Below, in pieces: positions 12,763-25,522 of a stretch of 64,000 nucleotides of DNA (positions are counted from its first letter, which is position 1; each line of letters starts with the position of its first letter). The position numbers were made by a program, and so were the translations under genes. This stretch comes from Archegozetes longisetosus (Eukaryota > Arthropoda > Arachnida > Sarcoptiformes > Trhypochthoniidae): contig JAEMBT020000002.1 in assembly GCA_018873245.2 (NCBI GenBank), positions 10,700,001-10,764,000 of the forward strand, read 5' to 3'. Under the pieces are notes generated by a model. It saw nothing but the letters and a program-made list of their open reading frames with translations, was not told the DNA's origin and did not search any database.

Positions 12763-14216
12763 ACTATTAATTTCAATTTTTATAGTTGAGTATTTCCATT
12801 TATTTCTCCATTCTAAAGTCTATTAAAAGAGATTCCAAATATCTATCTATTAAATTATATCTTATTTTTGTATTCCTTATTTGACATTAAGAATGCTTGC
12901 TATCAATAATACTGGTATCTTTTCTTCACTGCATAACTTCTCCAATAAAACTTTGTTCTAGTGTTATGACGACACCTAACTCTTCTTTGCAAGCTATCTT
13001 ATTTTATGTTATCTTGTTAGTTTACTATTAAATCTAATAAATGCTTAATTTTCGAAAAAAAAACTATCAAGTACTTATATAATTTTGAATAGAAAACACA
13101 ACATCTTTTAAGTTTATTCAGATTTGCACCGAAACAACTGTTTATTCAAGTCATAAACGTGCAATTTCTGCATTCATATTTATATTCATCTATAAATGAT
13201 AAAATTATAATCTTGTATGCTTTCAACAAAATGAGATGATAGTTTTTCACACTATTCTATATAATTTAGATTATTAGAATTGTTGCACCCTCTCTATTTC
13301 ATTAATTATCCTTTTTCACAAGTTGTTTTTTGAGAAAAGACCTTAAATAATCTGAAGGCAAAGTTTTATCTGATGTTGAAAGAGTAATTGTTACATCGCT
13401 ATTCAATACTATCAATTTTACAAGTATTCGAAAGTTAGCTGCATATCAATTGCATTGAGGAAGTATTAAACCATAAAATTCTTAATTTAAAGTTCAACTA
13501 TGAAAGCAAAATCGATACTCGTGACTTGAAATACTAAACACATGTCGCATGCCTTATATGAGTTAAATGATGCAAAACTTTTCACTTTCATTGTATAGGT
13601 TGTGAACGTAAAAATGTAGCTTTAGACATGAATAGTTTTAGCAGCCCTGAAATATGATGTTGAATCACAATACGGTCTGAATATAGTTACCTAAACAACG
13701 CCTTCACCTAATATAAAAGGTGAGGCACAACCTATGGGACGAAACTCATCTGATAAAAGTTCAGGAATAGTATCTGAAACAGCACATTCAGATACAAATC
13801 ATTATATTGTATTGATGGATGAGCTGCATATGTATGACTCATGTCTTAAAATACACTATATATAAACATTGTATAAACTGTTATATATGCAATCTTAAAT
13901 ATCTGTCAATTCAATTTTGCTTATGAAGTGCCATTATTTTTATAATCTTAACTTATTAATTGTTCGGAAACTCTGTCTATGGCTTTAAAGAGCTTTGCGT
14001 AGGATTTGCTAAGCAATAAGCTTCAAGTAATAACACAAGTACTTTATGAGCAACTTAAAAAAATAGTCAATATTTACGTTGGTGTTGCTCTTAATGCCTA
14101 AAATGCTAATTATTTAAGCATTTGACACAATTCTGATAAAATTTATACGTAGTTATGATTCTTTTCTACTGTATCTCTACAATTTTCACGACTTTATATA
14201 GTATTTTACAAATACA

Positions 14217-14361
14217 ATGCAAAACTGCTCTATTCCTGATGATATCAATAGTTGTGACATCAATACCTCATCAGTTAAATGCCTGAGGAGTTCATGTCAA
14301 TCTAGCTGTGTCGCTGGCCCAGGTTTACACTTTGGTCGACTCACACCTACGCCTACGAGGT
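14217..14361 (+). CDS. Hypothetical Cys-rich exon, possibly an alternative SUN first exon
   Basis: An ATG at 14217 opens a frame with six cysteines in its first 34 residues. It ends in a TPTPTR stretch just before a GTATTT donor (exon end about 14361, phase 2). The SUN gene's second exon at 16546 accepts phase 2, so joining them is possible, which would place the RpS16 gene inside the intron. No homology is recognised and the stretch could be chance. Confidence 0.2.
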
Positions 14362-14923
14362 ATTTAAGATTGAGTTTTACTCTTTTTTTGATTAGGTTAA
14401 ATAGAAATAAAAATTTTATTCAGCAAAAAATTGTTTGATTGAGCGATAAATAGCGTGAAATAATACGAAATCACGAATTGTGAAAATTTCACGTTTTCAA
14501 GTTTTGATGTATATAAACACATTCAATGTTTTCTATTCCTTTTATGATTGTCTGGATAAAAGAATCCTGTTAAATGAAATACTCAATGCATAGTATTTGT
14601 GTTGAATGAATTTTACGTGAATCAACACTTATTTACATGATTGAGGCTTATAAACAAGTTGATATTAGATATTCTACAACTAAAATAGATTCTTGCATAA
14701 GATGATAGTGAATCTATTAAGTGAGTTACCTTTGAGTGAATTAGAGATTAGATGACTTGGTTTCCTTATTGAAATATGAACCAAATGAGACCGTAAATGA
14801 TAAATTGAATGCAAAAAATGACAATCTTTGATCCAATACTTAATAATTATTTTTAATATTAATTTGCGAAATGAGATACAAAATTCAAATCAAATTAGAG
14901 CAAATTAATATAATTGAAAGTAA

Positions 14924-15507
<584 letters not shown>

Positions 15508-16146
15508 TAATGCTGTTGTGCTCTGAAGGAAAAGGAAATGTTCAGTCCTGCATTCACGTGATGTCACATTCACTATTAGTGCTCTGATACACAAAGTACG
15601 TCTACTACTGCAACGATATAGTTTCCACTTACGTTTTTATTGCCATCAGATATGGAGTCAAATCTATAACTTATCGAAGAACGTAATTGAATGAATGATA
15701 AAATGTTTATGTAGTGGCAAATGATGCGAAAACAAACTATAAATACTATGCCTATATTAACATTAAGTGATACGATATGTTATAAACATAAATCTCCTGA
15801 GAGATCAGTCTCATTTGTCACTAAATGTTCGTTAACTTCAAAATAACTGATTCAAATTGAAAATACAAACACATTTTTCATTCTATTCAATCTAATTAAT
15901 TTGATGTTTTGGATGTGAATCAAAGTAATTGATTAATTATTTAATGCAATATCTACTAATTCTGTGCTTTTCGTGTATTAAGAATTGTAAAATATTGCCA
16001 TAAATTAACTGCTTTATTAACAATTGTTTTGCTGTGAATTTCGGCTAATTTGGTTTTATCAGTAATTAAATTATATCTAAATTGATAATAACTTTTCATT
16101 CAATTCGATAATCATTTTTGTTCTCTTAATATTGAATAAGATTTCA
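15508..16146. other. Divergent RpS16/SUN intergenic region
   Basis: 639 bp between the two divergent start codons. Apart from the RpS16 leader described separately it is A+T-rich. I see no TATA box or repeat I would defend. Confidence 0.4.
15522..15646 (-). promoter_or_regulatory. RpS16 5' leader: pyrimidine tract and possible leader intron
   Basis: On the minus strand a pyrimidine run (15538-15525, TTTCCTTTTCCTTC) lies 18-31 bases upstream of the start codon. It could be a terminal oligopyrimidine (TOP) motif, usual for ribosomal protein mRNAs, or the acceptor tract of a leader intron. The second reading is supported by a strong GTAAGT donor at 15632. If spliced, the leader contains a 9-codon upstream ORF from the ATG at 15646. 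Confidence 0.45.
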
Positions 16147-19033
16147 ATGGATTTAACTAATATTAAACAAAATGCAATTAATTTAAATATAGAGTGAGTT
16201 CTCAACTATTGATATGATATTAAAACTTATTGATTTGAATGAATGCAAAAGACGTTAATTGATGTTTACGTTTCATGAATGCATTTGTGGCCAAACGATT
16301 CTTTATTAATCCAATGTCTCCCTTTATTTAATTCTTTGATCATTATTTCAATTTAATTTTAACTCATTTCATTCCGTTAACCATTTGATGTCATGTCATC
16401 TCATTTCCTATTTTTAAATCAATAATACTTTCAATCATTAGTTTTAAGGTATTTACCAAATCATAAGATCCATCGCAAGATTGATTAAAGGGTTTTGATG
16501 AGTAATACATTGACTTTACTAATTGTTTCATTTAAAATTTAACAGAAAGAAAGGCAAACACCGAAAAGAATTGAACAAAACGATATTGAGTCCAAATAAT
16601 AATAGAGAGAATTGTATTACTGGAGAAATCGATCTTAGCTTTGAAAAGTCGTATTCAAAAGGTTTAACTCAGTTATCACTCGGACCAAAAATAATTGATG
16701 AGCCAATCACTAAATCGTTGGATAATAACATTGAAAATAATAGTGATTTAGAAAAAACCAATTCTAATAAATTGTTGAACGAATTTTGGGATTTGGTCGC
16801 AAAAAGTTTAAAATCCAGCATCGATTATATTCACGAGCGATACGTCGCGTATTCCAAACTAAGCCAAACCGAAAGGTTATTAGTTTTCACTTCAATTATG
16901 ATATCACTTTTTAACTGAGAAATTTTAATTAAATTTAATAGAGATTCAACCAAAACGGAGTATACCTATGCGTTTAGCTTTAGTTATAACAGTCGAATAG
17001 ATCCTACCAAAATCGATGATTGGTCAGTCCCCAACATGTCTAGAAAAAGTGTCAGTTCAGTCAGGACTTCAACCCAATCTATCAAAACATCAAGTGCTTT
17101 CTCCAAAGTCGAACTATTCAGCAATTCTAATATTAGTTCTGAAACGAAGTCGACGATTGGCAGCGAAAATGTCGGAAGTTTGAAGTCCTCACAGGTTTAT
17201 GATTCGCGCGCCACTCCTATGTTTACTCGCAGTCACTGTCTTGGAGGAAATCAATGCGGTATTAATTTTATTAGAATTTTGATGCTTCCTAAATGTTTTA
17301 GTTCTAATGACTTTTGTTTTTTTACTTTTTTCTATTTTAATTAATAAATATATCTAATTTCTGATTATATAGAAGCGGGTTGTGAAGTGCACAAGAAAGT
17401 AAGGAGAAGAGCGCAAAAATCCAACCAAGTTCTAATTCCACATTCTGGTAGTGGACTAGAACCCGAATTCGGTAATTATCAGTCAAACAATTTCTGAAAT
17501 GATTCCATAATTTTTTCAAACTTATTTCCTTAAAATTAATATAGAATTCTCTGAAGATGATGACTATGCACTTAACAACTCAATTAATATTCAGAAACAA
17601 AATAGTTACAGGCAGAACGGATTCGGTGCATATCAAAGGCAAGAGAGTGATGATGAAGAAGAAGATATAACAATTGTGCGCAGAGTGACTAACATTTTCA
17701 GAACAACCATAAATCATACCTCAAAATTGATAGACTCAGTTACGCCAAATAATGTAAAACAGGTTACGAAAAAACATTGTGTTTTACCATTCATTTGGCT
17801 CTTACTTCTTTTGTTGGCCACTTTGGGACCCTTTGCTTATTACATAAGACAACACTATTCTAGTCCATTATCCCAGAGTTCTTTAGGAGAACTCACTAGT
17901 GATATTTCATCCAATTATGCAATTAATCAAATAATACAGGAGCTTAAGGTTATTAAAGACGACTTACGCAATTTAAAAAATTCAAATAATCACATCAAGT
18001 CTGAACTGAGTAATAACGAATTTAATGGAAATGAAAAGTATAATAAATTGAATGATAAAATTGATAGCATCGAAGATTTTATGATAAATGTGATGAAAAA
18101 TTGTTGCAAAAACGAAACCGACCAAATCCTAGCCTTGATTGATTCGCGTTTGGCTGCTTTTATGTCTTTGATGTTGAATGAGAGCAGAACTGATAAGAAA
18201 TCACTCACTCCATCAGAGGCTGCAATAGAGCTCAGGTCTTTCATTCAGTCTGAACTGAATAAAACAAATCAAATTATGAAAGAAAGTATTGAACAAAAAC
18301 TTATGCTAACCATCGAAAAGGTTGAAGAGCAATTAAACAAGAATCCGAATACTATGTCATCAAATACAACAATCGATGAGATTAAGTCATTAATACATCA
18401 GGCATTAGCTATCTATGATGCCGACAAAACAGGACAACCGGACTTCGCTTTAGAGCCTGCAGGTACTGCTACTAAAATATACATAATCTTTAGTTTATTT
18501 AAATAAAATAACCTGAAAAATATGACGTTATCTTTAAAGGTGGAACTGTTATCAACACCCGATGTTCAGAAACATTTGATCCGTATGGAGTTCAGTACAG
18601 AATACTAGGAATGCCAGTTTGGAGTTCTTCCATATCGCCCAGAGCTGTAATACAACCAACAATATCTCCTGGAGAGTGTTGGGCCTTCAGAGGGTCAGAA
18701 GGATATCTTGTCATCAAATTATCTCAACTAATAATACCCACCGCCTTCACTTACGAACACATTCCCAAACAAATATCAAGAGACGGCAACATTAATTCTG
18801 CTCCAAAAGAATTTCAAGTTCGTGGTCTTGACGATGAAAGTGACACAACGGGACATCTGTTGGGCAATTATGTTTATGAAGACAACGACACACCAATGCA
18901 GTACTTTCTCGTACAAGATCCCAACCCGAGACCTTTTCAGTTTGTGGAATTAGTGATTCTTTCAAATCATGGACACGATGAATATACATGTTTATATCGT
19001 TTTCGAGTTCATGGGAAACGTGTCAATTACTGA
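16147..19033 (+). CDS. SUN-domain protein of the inner nuclear membrane
   Basis: LINC-complex component that ties the nuclear envelope to the cytoskeleton by binding KASH peptides in the perinuclear space. Exons: 16147-16193, 16546-16875, 16942-17258, 17373-17471, 17545-18462, 18540-19033; 734 aa. The N-terminal third is Ser- and Lys-rich and nucleoplasmic. One membrane segment lies about residues 343-363 (FIWLLLLLLATLGPFAYY). A coiled-coil-like lumenal stretch follows, and the SUN domain runs from about 571 to the end. The three SUN2 cysteines are all kept: NTRCSETF (KASH disulfide position) and the pair in GECWAF and YTCLYRF. The first exon is the weakest part; it is chosen because its phase fits, and the 16875 donor (GTTATT) is also weak. 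Confidence 0.9.
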
Positions 19034-19308
19034 TTATCAGAAACAACTGCCTTTAATGTATAGCCAACAGCGTGTTTGTTATTTTTCTCGATATTAGCTT
19101 ATTTATAAAATATTAGTTTTTCATTTCATAAATCTTACTCATAACTTAAAATCATATAGTTTTTTATGTAAATATTTATAGCTTTATCAAATGCCATAAT
19201 AATTTTGAAAAATTGGAGTAGTTTAAATCAACAGAAGTTGTGTCACAGAATATAAACCATTTTTTATGCAAAGAAATAATACATTTGAATATTTATCAAT
19301 TTTTTAAA

Positions 19309-19314
19309 TTTATT
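19309..19314 (-). terminator. Polyadenylation signal for phosphomannomutase
   Basis: AATAAA on the minus strand, about 30 bases past the stop codon of the phosphomannomutase gene. Confidence 0.55.
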
Positions 19315-19344
19315 CAAATACATAATGAAACTTGTAATTGTACT

Positions 19345-20124
19345 TTAGAAAAATAACTGTGTTACAATTTGTTTAGTATGCTCTGGACTGGTGACTGAAT
19401 AGCCAATAGTGCGGGGGTCGGTATAGATCTCATAGTCGTTACCACCCGGGAATGTTTTGTCACCAAAGAAGTAGATCTTACTAAAATCTTTCTCAACGTA
19501 CTTCAAACAGAATGTCTTATCCCAGCCTTTAGGAAATGCATCGATACTGATTTGACCACCAATTGCATAGGCAAGTTCCAACTCATTGCCAAACTTTTCA
19601 TTTAGTGCGTCAATAAATTTTTGCCTAATTTTGTGCTCACTGTCATAAGCCGCAAATTCGTCTCTTTCTTTTTGACTGCAACTTCTGCCAATAGGACAGA
19701 CATTAATGAGACCATTACGGAATTCAATAAAGTTTCCACGTTTAACGGGTAGTTGCAATTGAGACATATAATAGAGGCAATAATTGATGAATTTCTGCAA
19801 CTTTTCTTCTCCCATATAGTTCAAAATACTTTCTTTTGCCAGTAATGACCCGTTTTTATAAGCGACTAAACCATTTTCAGCGAACACATAGTTATATTTA
19901 TTTACGATATCATAAGTCGATTGAGTCTTGTTTTCACCCAGACCTCCCATTTGTTCCGCAATCTTTACCAGATCTGAACCTCCGACCAAACCAACCGTCA
20001 CCTTTTCCATCAAACTAAGCATGAATTGTTCCATTTCTGGAGTTATTGTCTGTCTTGATTTGGTAAGAGTACCATCCACATCGAATAAGACGATTGTTTT
20101 ACTGGTTAGATTATTGGTTGACAT
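19345..20124 (-). CDS. PMM2: Phosphomannomutase
   Basis: HAD-superfamily enzyme converting mannose-6-phosphate to mannose-1-phosphate, feeding GDP-mannose synthesis for N-glycosylation and GPI anchors; cytosolic. Single exon, 259 aa, the usual eukaryotic PMM length. The catalytic DVDGT motif has its Asp nucleophile at residue 15 and acid/base Asp at 17. Also visible are the VGGSD motif, VFAENG, GNFIEFRNG, GGQISIDAFPKGWDKT and FFGDKTFPGGNDYEI. The start is the ATG at 20124; the frame extends four codons upstream but with no ATG. It is divergent from eIF3d with 849 bp between start codons. PMM1 and PMM2 cannot be told apart safely; arthropods usually have one gene. Confidence 0.96.
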   Translation of the reverse strand: MSTNNLTSKTIVLFDVDGTLTKSRQTITPEMEQFMLSLMEKVTVGLVGGSDLVKIAEQMGGLGENKTQSTYDIVNKYNYVFAENGLVAYKNGSLLAKESILNYMGEEKLQKFINYCLYYMSQLQLPVKRGNFIEFRNGLINVCPIGRSCSQKERDEFAAYDSEHKIRQKFIDALNEKFGNELELAYAIGGQISIDAFPKGWDKTFCLKYVEKDFSKIYFFGDKTFPGGNDYEIYTDPRTIGYSVTSPEHTKQIVTQLFF

Positions 20125-20973
20125 AATTTTGCTCAATTAATAACTTTATAAATGAATTGGCTGATGCAATGATTCACTTGTATTGACTCAAAACAGATTT
20201 ATCACAATTCAAACTATAATTCGAACCAATTGCAAAGTTTTAAACAAATAACTCAATTGTTTGAATCACTTTTTGATTGAAATAACTAATCGTAAGTCGA
20301 GATAATTGGGTAATTTGCGATCAATATTAACAGTTAGTTGTTTTAATAAAATTGTTTTCCAGTTGTTTTTAATGCACTTTTGCATCACAAGTATCTATTG
20401 GTTTAAAACATTTGTAGATTTTTTTCTACTTATATTTCAGTAAAAACAACTCATCACTTCTATTACATGACGTAATCGTAACGTTAGTCATCAAAACTTT
20501 CTGATAATCAGTGGAAAGTTTAACAATTTTAATTAAATCAGCAAAATATCAGTTTAATCATCGACAAGTAATAACTTAACAACGAGTTTACTAGACTTAA
20601 AAATGTTTACAACGCCATAAATTAAATGACAAGTTCAGAAAACCTTACCTTTACACACCATGCAGTGATGTAGTATTGGGTTAGCACTGAAAGCAATTGC
20701 CTCAACAGGTATTAGAGGTGCTTGTGTTTACTTTGTTAGCATGGGCTGATTTGCTGCCTTTGGTAGCGCTAACTTGACTCAATTCGATTCTATACACAAA
20801 TTTCTAGGTCTAAGGAGTGAAGACATGCTCTGTCTATACTAGATTTGTGAGTATTGAGCACAAAACGTGTTCACTTCTCTTCATTGAATGCTATAATATA
20901 TGTTTAGTTTTTCAACAAATCACTAATATTTCAAACATTAATCGAATTAAATAATTCAATATAAATAATAATA
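20125..20973. other. Divergent PMM/eIF3d intergenic region
   Basis: 849 bp that must hold both promoters. A somewhat G+C-richer patch lies around 20640-20790. No motif or ORF there is convincing. Confidence 0.4.
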
Positions 20974-23694
20974 ATGTCAGTACAATTACATCACTTCGTT
21001 CCACCTGAAATCCAAGAGAACGAGAACGGATGGGGACCTTGTTCGGTACCCGAGCAGTTCAAAGACATGCCATACCAGCCATTCTCGAAGAGTGACCGCA
21101 TCGGAAAGGTATTTAAAATTATTTTATTAAATATTATTTGTTTTATATTCAGCATACAGTTGATTCTAATTAATTTTTAATTTAATTGAAACTATTGATT
21201 GACCTTTATAACTTATAAAATGGTGTCTTTGTTGCCGGTAATTCTGACAGATATTGATATTTGAATTAATAGGTTGCCGACTGGACAGGTGCCACTTATG
21301 CAGACAAACGACTAGCCAGTATGTCATCTATTTTTGATTTTTATCACTGTAGAGAATTAACTAATTGTTTGAATAATAGATAAATATCAGTCTCAGTTTG
21401 GAGGTGGCGGTCAGTATTCATACAATCAAGAAGACGATGAAAGTTCTTATCAATTGGTGGATACAGCTCGTGCTGTCAATAAGATGCAAAGGGGAAGACT
21501 TAGAATTGGACAAGTAATGAATGATTGATTGGGATAATTAATTTTATATTAATTTCTTGCAATGAATGTTTAGCGTAATGCAAGAGGACGTGGCCAAAAA
21601 GTAAATCCGCAACAAATGCACGTTCTATCTCGAGGCGTCAGAGGTCGTGATAGAAACAATCCTGCGCTCAGAGGCAAATGGCAGAAGCAGGTGCGACAAA
21701 AGTATGACCAGAAAGGACAGGCACAGCAGAAAAAAAGAGACGCATCGGTCGATGTGAGGCCGACCTGGAAAATAATCGAAGAAATGGATTTTCCTCGTTT
21801 GGGAAAATTGTCGCTTCCAGGAGTTGGAGAGGGAAAAGATGTTTACGTTTGTGGTTCACTTGAATATTATGACAAGACCTATGATCGTGTGACCTGTAAA
21901 AATGAAAAGAGGCTCCAAAGAGTTAACAGAATATTCCATAAAGTAACCACAACTGATGACCCAATAATCAGGCAATTATCTAAAACCGAAGGCAACGTAT
22001 TTGCCACCGACGCTATATTAGCCGCTTTGATGTGTGCCACGCGTTCTGTCATATCGTGGGATATTGTCGTTCAAAGAGTCGGCAATAAATTGTTTTTTGA
22101 TAAACGCGATGAATCAGAATTCGATTTACTGACTGTTAACGAAACTGCTGCTGAACCTCCTTTTTATCACGAAGATGGAACAAATAGCATTAATTGGCCA
22201 CGAAATTTAGCCCTTGAGGCCACTTTCATTAATCATAACTTTTCGCAACAAGTTTTAAAAACTGGAGAAGAAAAATATGAGTTTGAAAATCCGAACCCCT
22301 TTTTACAAGAAGACGAAGAGGGAGAGATCGCTTCTGTGGCCTATCGGTATAGAAAATGGGATTTAGGCGATGGTGTGGAACTTGTGGTCAGATGTGAACA
22401 CGACGCCGTTATGATTGGACCCAATGGCGAAATACAGTTCATCAACATTAAAGCGCTTAATGAATGGGACCCTAGGGTATGTCCTTTTCAGTCCCCTCTT
22501 ATTTCCAACAGTATTTTAATTTTGAATAATTTAATTAGATATCAGGAGGAATTGATTGGCGACAGAAACTTGATGTTCAGCGTGGAGCAGTTTTGGCTAA
22601 TGAATTGAAAAATAATTCGTGTAAACTCGCGAAATGGACAGTTCAGGCACTGTTAGTCGGCTCTGATCAGATTAAATTCGGGTAAGAATTTAAAAGTTTT
22701 ATTGATTTATAATCGACTGATAAGTCCTGCTGAGAACATAAAAAATATTTAGTTGTCCTCTGCCGTATGCAAGGAAATGTATTGAAGTAAATCCTTAAGC
22801 GTGAAACGTTTGAATGTTAAGTTGCACTTAATAATATGAGGAATATCATCAACATATTCTCAAGTGTGAAAGATAGTGTCAGTTTTTCTTATTCTCAGAA
22901 TTTTCAATACCGAAATGCTGATCAACTATTTTGAATGTGAGCTGAATCTCAAGTGGGTTCTCCGCGTACAGTAGTAAAAGACATTCTTAGTTTTCGGGTA
23001 TTATTTGAATATTAAATGCACTATATATTGTAGGTAATGATTTTCATTTTTTCACAACCTTTGTAAGGATAATCAATTTAATAAAATAGAGATTATAAAC
23101 ATATCTATTATATTAAAGCTCGATCATTAAACCTTCTCAGTTTGACATTAGAAATTAGGGGCCAAGTAATATATTGTTGAGAAGACACGATAACTGAAAT
23201 CTAAATTCGATGCCACCTCTCTATTGTATAAAGGTGTTTAGAAAGTTCATTCACTAACAAATATGTTATTTCCCATGATTGAATTAATATCTCTAACAAA
23301 GATTAACTTGTTTCCCAGTGAAAGGACTTCTCAATATCCTGTAGTTAATCGAAGTACAATAATCCAATAATTATATAACGAATTATGAAATCTCAATTCC
23401 AACAGATATGTATCGCGTGTGCATTTTCGCGATTCAACAAAACACGCTATTCTAGGGACACAACAATTCAAGCCTCGAGAGTTTGCAGATCAAACTAATC
23501 TTAATATGGATAACGCGTGGGGCGTTTTGCGATGTATTATTGATACTTGCATGAAATTGAAAGAAGGAAAATACTTGATTCTCAAGGACCCAAACAAGCA
23601 AGCTCTTTTATTCTACGATATTCCCGATCATACCTTCGAAACTGATGAGGAAGAATCTGAGGACGATGAAGACGACGATGACAATGATAACTAA
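20974..23694 (+). CDS. EIF3D: Translation initiation factor eIF3 subunit D
   Basis: eIF3 subunit at the mRNA exit channel of the 40S ribosome, with cap-binding activity on some mRNAs. Exons: 20974-21108, 21273-21318, 21380-21513, 21574-22476, 22539-22681, 23406-23694; 549 aa, matching the family length of about 548. Diagnostic stretches: N-terminal [49 protein letters not shown]-type [50 protein letters not shown], and an acidic C-terminal tail of Glu and Asp. The last intron (22682-23405) is much longer than the others and holds nothing recognisable. Confidence 0.97.
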
Positions 23695-24085
23695 TTTTAA
23701 AATTTAACTCAATTTTTGGTTGAATAAATACATTATTTTTTCGATGATGAAAATATTCCTTTTAGTATTTATTTAAACTTTGAAGTTAACAAATATCAAC
23801 TTTATATAAAATATTAAATCCTTTGATTACTTCACAAACTTTGGCTTTACTTAAGTCGACTACCCTTAACGGTATTGAAAGGATCGCCAATACTAAGCGA
23901 TCAATTTAAACGAATATTCGACAAGAATTATTGCACGCTTTAAGACCAAACGACTGTTAAGTAGTCGACTTATGTAATCTTGTGAGATCTAGCGGTCAAA
24001 TATTTACGCTTGTTTGGTAAAATGTTCAAATGATTTATTTAAACAATGGATATGAATAAAAAAATAATTTCTATGCTTTAGGATA
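23695..24085. other. Short convergent intergenic region with two poly(A) signals
   Basis: 391 bp between the convergent stops of eIF3d and SLC25A38. AATAAA at 23723-23728 (+) lies 29 bases past the eIF3d stop. AATAAA on the minus strand at 24034-24039 lies about 47 bases past the SLC25A38 stop. Confidence 0.55.
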
Positions 24086-25522
24086 TTATTTCAATCCAAT
24101 ATTTTTCATCAGTTGTTCGTAAACAGTCCACGCCATCGCAGCGACGAGTGTCCGCCTTATCATTCGCGGCAACAAACCACTGAAGAAACCCTTAAAGCCT
24201 TTCTCATTCATTATCAATATCACGGTTGAGATTACAGAAGAAAATTGTTTGGGATATATTTGCATTCGGGTCTTCACCTTAAAAGATAAATTCAAAATTG
24301 CACATAAGCAAACGATAACTAAGAGTTTAGACAAAAGTCTGAGAATTGAGTCTAACTTTTGTATTGTTAGATACGATAGGTTTATCTCAAAATATCATGC
24401 CATAAGAGTTCGAATGGTTCTCAACTCTATTGGGAAACTCAAATATTTCTGATAGCTTCTAATCTTATTCGAGCTTAAACTCCATTTTTAGATAATAAAG
24501 GGCTTGAACTTTGAAATTAAGTGAAAGATACTGACCACATCCATAGGATGAGTGACTATCGACGCCATGAGACCAGCGTTTAACCCACAAGAGAATGTCA
24601 ATATTGGTGAAATCGATGAGTTATTATTAACAGAAGACGGTAAAAGAAATAGACTCTTAAGTTGTGAATAAAACATGAAATAGAGACCCGAAAAGGGAGC
24701 GTCGCGCATAAGTGTAGGCACGAGTCCACTCGTTAGACCTCTGGCTCCTTCACTAATGTATGTGTGTCTTAACGCCTGAGATATACTTCCGTATGAAAAA
24801 ACTCCACTTTCATAACGAGTTTTAACTACAGTAACTGGGATTAGAACTGATCCCGTGAATGAACGAGCAGCTATACCAAAAAAGACTGCTTGTAAAGCTG
24901 ACGGATGAGATTGCGACCCATTCGACTTTGAACAAAATTGCAATTGAAGCCAATCGAGTGAACAAAAGTAAAGGCCAACTCCTGGAACGCACCTAAAGAG
25001 TGACTGAAGTATTCAATAATTCAGTTAGTCAATCAGTGAGCGTTAATTCAATGTTATAGTAATTACAGGAATAGTTCCTCTCCATAAACCAAGAATCTGT
25101 TCGTCTCTTACTACTTGAGATACAATGGGAACCAAACGGTTTGCCGTTAAACTGCAATTGAAAACACAATCTCTTTAATAGAACTTATTGGTGAATCATA
25201 TGAGAAACATGTTCATACCTTGAAGTAGATACGTTGGCATTTTGTAGTCTTGTTTTAACCAAATCGAATCTAAATGGGAAGAAGTTTGAGTCATTTTTGA
25301 TGATAGTCAATATGAAGATAACTTACGGTTGAAAGAGAAGAGTCGAAACTGTGCCACTTAAGGAACCGGCCAGAAACGACTTGAGCGTTGGGTGCTTTGG
25401 CAACAAATTCAATTAAATTTTGTTCATACAAATCAAATAACTAATAGCAAAGAAATTCTTACTCCGCTCAACACTTCTGCAATTTTCTTTTGAACATCGG
25501 AAGAGTTCTGAAAAGGATCCAT
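24086..25522 (-). CDS. SLC25A38: Mitochondrial glycine transporter
   Basis: Inner-membrane carrier bringing glycine into the matrix for the first step of haem synthesis (Hem25 in yeast). Exons: 25522-25463, 25394-25327, 25269-25219, 25151-25067, 25003-24536, 24277-24086; 307 aa against about 304 in human. The three carrier motifs are PFDLVKTR, PVTVVKTR and PMDVVKTR. Family-specific stretches include RCVPGVGLYF, VVKTRYESG, LMRDAPFSGLYFMFYSQ and, near the C terminus, RRTLVAAMAWTVYEQLM. The donor at 24535 (GTCAGT) is chosen to restore PMDVVKTRMQ. Confidence 0.95.

Larger units (their letters stand above)
12502..14923. other. Intergenic stretch with weak candidate exons
   Basis: No recognisable gene. 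Listed separately are an ATG ORF at 12631-12762 and a Cys-rich ORF at 14217. Another ATG ORF of about 43 codons begins at 13733 (MGRNSSDKSSG) and ends near 13864; it has no recognisable product. The rest is A+T-rich and featureless to my eye. Confidence 0.4.
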